DNA from: Paenibacillus durus
Lineage (GTDB): Bacteria; Bacillota; Bacilli; Paenibacillales; Paenibacillaceae
Direction of reading: 5' to 3'
NCBI RefSeq assembly: GCF_000756615.1
Contig: NZ_CP009288.1
Location: 806,001-870,000 of the forward strand
Length of the DNA stretch: 64,000 nucleotides
The notes under the pieces are model-generated. The model searched no databases, was not told the origin of the DNA, and worked only from the letters and a program-made list of their open reading frames with translations. Position 1 is the stretch's first letter. Each line of letters opens with the position of its first letter. A program made the translations under genes and the position numbers. Positions 60,363 through 64,000 of this stretch are shown piece by piece.

Positions 60363-60385
60363 AGAAAGGAGGTCAAGGTGAAGGC

Positions 60386-63300
60386 ATGGGAGCAGGGTAT
60401 CAAGGGGATGGCTATGAGCTTACGTGGCCGTATGGGCTGAAAGCCATTCGCAGTTTTCGGATTGAACGGAAATTTAATACACATGCGCGGTGTACATTTA
60501 CGGCGGTAATGACAGAAGAGGAAGCGGAACTTTGCATCCAACGAAGCAGCTTTGAGGACAGCCTGGTCCTCCGGAGGCCTGCCGAGCCGAAGGCGGAGAA
60601 CTGGTTCGCCGGGGGCATTACGGGTATCGATATTCACATGGAAGACGGGATTCCGCATGTGCAAGTCGAGGCGATCTCGCGCACGTATGCGATGGATATG
60701 GAGCCGAAAAGCCGGTCGTATCAGAACAAGCATTTGACCTATTCGGACGCCATAGAGCAGCTCGTCGCTGATTACCCCGGAGGGGCTGCGCAAAATATGG
60801 CGACAAGCGAGGAGGCGGCGATCGGCGCGTTAATGGTCCAATTTGGAGAGACCGACTGGCAGTTTATGAAGCGGCTGGCCTCCCGGGTCGGGACCGTTAT
60901 TTTGCCGGATGTGGCGCTGGATGCGCCTCGCGTCTATTTCGGCGTGCCGGATTTGTCATGGGGCGAGGAGCTGAAGTCCAAGCGTTACACGGCCGTAAAG
61001 GACCGGGCCGCCTATGAAGAGCTGAAGGCGCATGCGGAAGGAAACGAAGGGGATTCGCTTCACGAGGCGGATTTTGTCCATTACCGGGTCATCAGCGAGC
61101 AATATTGCGAGGTCGGAGATGATGTTCTTTTTAAAAATCAGATGTGGGTCGTATCCGAATCGGTGATCAGCTATGCATCGGGGCTGCTGCAATATGAATA
61201 TGTACTGGTGAAACGGCAGACGCTGAGAATGAAGCTGCGGCGGAATGAGGGAATTCAAGGCGTCTCCCTCGAAGGCCGGGTCGTAAAACGGGCGAACAAT
61301 ATGGTGAAGGTTCATCTGGACATCGATGCGGAGCATGACGCGCAAGGGAACTGGTGGTTCCCCTACTCGGGGGAAGGGAACAATATCTTCCACTGTCTGC
61401 CGGAGGAAGGCGCGCGGATTAAGGTGTATTTTCCAAGCGGTACCGAGAAGCAGGCGATGGCAATCAACTCGGTTCGCGGGGGAAGCGAGGAGATGAAGAG
61501 CCGGACGGTGTTCCAGAAGCCCACGACGAAAGTGTTCGAGATGCCGGGAGCGGCCAAAATGCAGCTGGGAGACGACGGGGTGCTGTTCGAGAAAGGGACG
61601 GTCAGCCTGCATCTGGATGGCGGGAACATTACGGTTAAGGCAAGCGAGGATCTGTTGCTGGTCGCAGGCAACCGGATGGAGCTGGGGAGCGGAAGCGGGA
61701 AGGGCGTGCTCGAGTCCATTCGGATGCGCGCTGCGCAGCAGATTGCGCTACAAACGAACGCAACCCATTATATGGTCATCCAAGAAAACCGGGTGGGCAT
61801 CAAGAGCAGCAAGCTGGACTTCCAGAAAGTCGAAGCGGATTTCATGGAGCTGCTGACGGATGAAGAACTCAAGCAGATGTATATCGATGAACAGGCCGAA
61901 GCGAAAATTTGGCAAGAAGAACTGGATTTCAACAAGAATGTCCCCGTTCCGATGTCCGGAATGCCTGTGACCGTACCCTTGCCGGAAGGCAATAAGGCGG
62001 ACATTCGTGCGAAAGTGGCAGCCGAAGTGAACAGCAATCCGAATGGAATCGCTGCGGCGCGAAGCTGGCTGAGCGGGAAATCGGCGGAAGAGCAGCAGAG
62101 CGCCTACCAGAAGAGCTACGCCCAGCCAGTTGAACCGAAGAAGAGTAAGAAAGAGAAACAAGCGGAGCTGGCAGAGAGTCAGAAGGAATATGAGCAGGAA
62201 GACCGGGACCGGACAGCGGTGTATGAGTGGAATCAAAGCGCGAAGAAGATCATGGAGCAAGGAGCACGGGAAGGCAAGTCGCCAGCGGAGATTCAGGCGA
62301 TGCTTCCACCGCAACCTATACTTTCGCGAAGGGCGCCGCAGGAAAGCCATGAGCCGGGTATAATCGAGCAGATGCTGGATTTTACGGGGATCGGGAAACT
62401 GGTGGATCAACTGGGACCTGTCCTGGACGCGCTGCAACTGGAGCACATCATCCCGCAGAAACCGGATTATCTCAGCAAGCATACGGAAAAAAAGGTATAC
62501 TTATCCCGGTATACCTTCCAAGTGTTAGTCATCGATCCCCAAGTTCTGATCGCGGAGATCAATATCTTATTCGGAGCGGTGGCAATCATCGGGGCATTTA
62601 CGACGGGAGGGGGATCGTTGTATCTCCTGGCGCTCGCAGATGGGGTCATAGGCGCAGGCATGGTTGCTGTCAACATTGAGAAGCTAATCGATCTCAAGAA
62701 CGGAAATGGGAATACGAATCCGAGCCTCCTCGGTATAGACCAGAAGATGCTGGATGATATGGGGCTCGCTATCGCGTTTGTGAATCTAGCGTTCTTGATG
62801 AAGCACGGCTTGTACAAGGCGGCGGATAAACTAGCGAATGGCAGGAATATTGCGGCGCTGGAAGAGCTGGAAGATGCTTCGAAGGCTTTGAAGGCAGGGG
62901 GGACGGGTGAACTTCCACCTCTTAAACCTGTTGAACCACGAGGCGAGCCGATTGAATTTGTTCCTGCATTCAAACAAGAAGAGATAGCTTTAAAAACGTA
63001 TGAAAGATTGAGGGCTACAGGTTTAGATATGCAAGAGATTGAAGTTTTTGCTCGAAATACTGGACTTAGTGTGGAGGAAGCTAAGCAATTAAAAACGCAC
63101 TTATTTTTGACAAAACACGTAAATATGCCGGATCATGTAGGTGGAAAGTATTACTACGAGGGGTACTTTGATCCTGATATTGGCATAGCATATGGATGGG
63201 AAAAAGCACTAAAAGGAGAATTACCTCCAGATGAAAAAGCATGGTTTAGGCAATTAGCAGATCACGAATTGGCAGAAAGTAAGTTAATGCAAGAGGGTGT

Positions 63301-63424
63301 TGTTTATCGTAAAATTGAGTCCTGGGATCCTGTTGATAATTTGACTGGAGATCCACCAGGTGCTCATGATTTAGCGCCTCCTCCACCAGATGAGTTATAT
63401 CCAGGTATGATTGTAAAGTATTAA
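60386..63424 (+). CDS. VgrG-like polymorphic toxin with hydrophobic segment and DHELAE C-terminal domain
   Basis: 1012 residues from ATG 60386 (AAAGGAGGT 12 bases upstream; an earlier frame start inside the PAAR gene is rejected). gp27-like part with LMVQFGETDWQFMKRLAS, OB part SLEGRVVKRANNMVKVHLDI, beta stalk, and a coiled-coil region rich in E/K/Q (about 570-670). A hydrophobic stretch follows (about 711-760: EINILFGAVAIIGAFTTGG, LALADGVIGAGMVAVNI), then the AT-rich toxin tip. The tip has YYEGYFDPDIGIAYGWEKAL, DHELAESKLMQEG (H960, E961) and GAHDLAP (H994). This His/Glu arrangement resembles a zincin-like or related toxin seen in Firmicute polymorphic toxins, but I cannot name the activity. 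Next gene is a probable immunity protein. Confidence 0.8.
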   Translation: MGAGYQGDGYELTWPYGLKAIRSFRIERKFNTHARCTFTAVMTEEEAELCIQRSSFEDSLVLRRPAEPKAENWFAGGITGIDIHMEDGIPHVQVEAISRTYAMDMEPKSRSYQNKHLTYSDAIEQLVADYPGGAAQNMATSEEAAIGALMVQFGETDWQFMKRLASRVGTVILPDVALDAPRVYFGVPDLSWGEELKSKRYTAVKDRAAYEELKAHAEGNEGDSLHEADFVHYRVISEQYCEVGDDVLFKNQMWVVSESVISYASGLLQYEYVLVKRQTLRMKLRRNEGIQGVSLEGRVVKRANNMVKVHLDIDAEHDAQGNWWFPYSGEGNNIFHCLPEEGARIKVYFPSGTEKQAMAINSVRGGSEEMKSRTVFQKPTTKVFEMPGAAKMQLGDDGVLFEKGTVSLHLDGGNITVKASEDLLLVAGNRMELGSGSGKGVLESIRMRAAQQIALQTNATHYMVIQENRVGIKSSKLDFQKVEADFMELLTDEELKQMYIDEQAEAKIWQEELDFNKNVPVPMSGMPVTVPLPEGNKADIRAKVAAEVNSNPNGIAAARSWLSGKSAEEQQSAYQKSYAQPVEPKKSKKEKQAELAESQKEYEQEDRDRTAVYEWNQSAKKIMEQGAREGKSPAEIQAMLPPQPILSRRAPQESHEPGIIEQMLDFTGIGKLVDQLGPVLDALQLEHIIPQKPDYLSKHTEKKVYLSRYTFQVLVIDPQVLIAEINILFGAVAIIGAFTTGGGSLYLLALADGVIGAGMVAVNIEKLIDLKNGNGNTNPSLLGIDQKMLDDMGLAIAFVNLAFLMKHGLYKAADKLANGRNIAALEELEDASKALKAGGTGELPPLKPVEPRGEPIEFVPAFKQEEIALKTYERLRATGLDMQEIEVFARNTGLSVEEAKQLKTHLFLTKHVNMPDHVGGKYYYEGYFDPDIGIAYGWEKALKGELPPDEKAWFRQLADHELAESKLMQEGVVYRKIESWDPVDNLTGDPPGAHDLAPPPPDELYPGMIVKY

Positions 63425-63446
63425 ACCATATTAGTGAGGCGAAAAA

Positions 63447-64000
63447 ATGAAAAAAAACTTTGAAGAAGCTAGAACACGTATTAAAAATATAAATTGGGAG
63501 TATAAGGTAAGAAATAAGCCCTCTCATCCTGTTTTGGTAACTGAGTTTATAAGAAGCGGTAATATGTTTTTAGATTACAATGATTATGATCCAAATAATA
63601 GACGAGCTATTTTTAGTGCATCTTTGATTTGTAAAATTGACTTACCAATAGATATTAATGGTGTTTGCACAGAATTAAATGAAGTAAAAGATGGTTGGGC
63701 TAAAATGATCTGTACTTTTTATTTAGAATGGTCATATTTGGTTGATCAGGAATTTCCCCCAGCACTTCGATTCAAAGATTTATATGATCCAATCATTAAA
63801 TTGTATGAGCGTGGAGGAAGAATAAGCTATCATCATCATGAGCTGGTCTGTGGAAAGTATGGCTGGTCACGTAATTCAGCTTTAATTTTAAGAAATACAC
63901 CCCCACTGGATATCCATGATGAAATATTGGATGAAATGGATAATGCATGGTACTATAATCAAAGACTAGATAGGGATTATTTGGATAATTTGAACATAGA
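63447..64000 (+). CDS. Probable immunity protein, cut by window end
   Basis: At least 184 residues, open to the end of the window, so 3' incomplete. MKKNFEEARTRIKNINWEYKVRN, then FLDYNDYDPNNRRAIFSASL, followed by ALRFKDLYDPIIKLYERGGR and HHHELVCGKYGWSRNSALI. I recognise no family. Starts 22 bases after the toxin stop with GAGGCG upstream. AT-rich like the toxin tip, fitting a cognate immunity gene. No signal or membrane segment. Confidence 0.6.
   Translation, partial: MKKNFEEARTRIKNINWEYKVRNKPSHPVLVTEFIRSGNMFLDYNDYDPNNRRAIFSASLICKIDLPIDINGVCTELNEVKDGWAKMICTFYLEWSYLVDQEFPPALRFKDLYDPIIKLYERGGRISYHHHELVCGKYGWSRNSALILRNTPPLDIHDEILDEMDNAWYYNQRLDRDYLDNLNI

Noticed and set aside
60071..60385. Longer start for the right VgrG-toxin inside the PAAR-like gene
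   Set aside because: The paralogue begins at the corresponding gpD start, and AAAGGAGGT precedes ATG 60386.
1..64000. CRISPR array
   Set aside because: No regularly spaced repeat series seen on reading; only isolated hairpins and two-copy repeats.

Overview
The window looks like chromosome from a Paenibacillus-like, spore-former-type Firmicute. The basis is strong GGAGG ribosome sites, some TTG starts, an HxlR regulator and a GntR/FCD regulator. Proteins resemble Paenibacillus/Bacillus families. The genus is an inference. No 16S, tRNA set or essential housekeeping block is present, and most of the window is accessory.

Layout. (1) 1-3.3 kb: 3' part of a type I restriction specificity gene, a broken endonuclease-like remnant and an IS3-family element. 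(2) 3.4-11.0 kb, minus strand: a polymorphic-toxin module. In transcription order it holds a VgrG/gpD-like protein, a pentapeptide-repeat protein, an Imm11-like protein, a DcrB-like putative adaptor, a PAAR-like DUF4280 protein, a VgrG-fused LHH nuclease toxin and a SUKH immunity protein. (3) 11.5-16.9 kb, plus: NERD nuclease, EVE-like/McrB AAA+ protein and DUF2357/PD-(D/E)xK nuclease, forming a McrBC-type modification-dependent restriction set. (4) 17.0-19.9 kb, minus: MoxR ATPase and DUF2201 VWA-like protein. (5) 20.0-30.7 kb: an RNA-repair island. It has Hen1 and Pnkp (end healing, sealing and 3'-terminal 2'-O-methylation), KptA/Tpt1 with an ADP-ribosylglycohydrolase, and two WYL regulators. 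Divergent to these is a slipin-RlaP-rtcB operon whose rtcB is cut to about 78 codons. A roughly 0.5-kb structured leader with a perfect tRNA T-arm and two anticodon-arm-like hairpins precedes the slipin gene. (6) 31.0-34.4 kb: two-component system plus ABC exporter. (7) 34.4-41 kb: small redox and regulatory genes, an Fnr-box-controlled fumarate-reductase-like lipoprotein, and a glycerol-1-phosphate dehydrogenase/HAD phosphatase pair. (8) 41.0-56.2 kb, plus: a catabolic cluster with EutABC without microcompartment genes, acetamidase/formamidase, GntR regulator, nitrilase, HpcH/HpaI aldolase, a complete Dpp-type importer, an alpha/beta hydrolase, a PepSY membrane protein and an RraA-like enzyme. 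The promoter-proximal operator matches sites in front of gntR. (9) 56.4-64 kb, plus: a second toxin module with the same gene order as region 2, in mirror orientation, carrying a different C-terminal toxin and a new immunity gene cut by the window end.

Two signals stand out. The first is the composite RNA-repair island with its tRNA-mimicking leader and decayed RtcB. The second is the pair of collinear, opposed VgrG/PAAR effector modules in a Gram-positive context with no sheath, tube or ATPase genes in the window.
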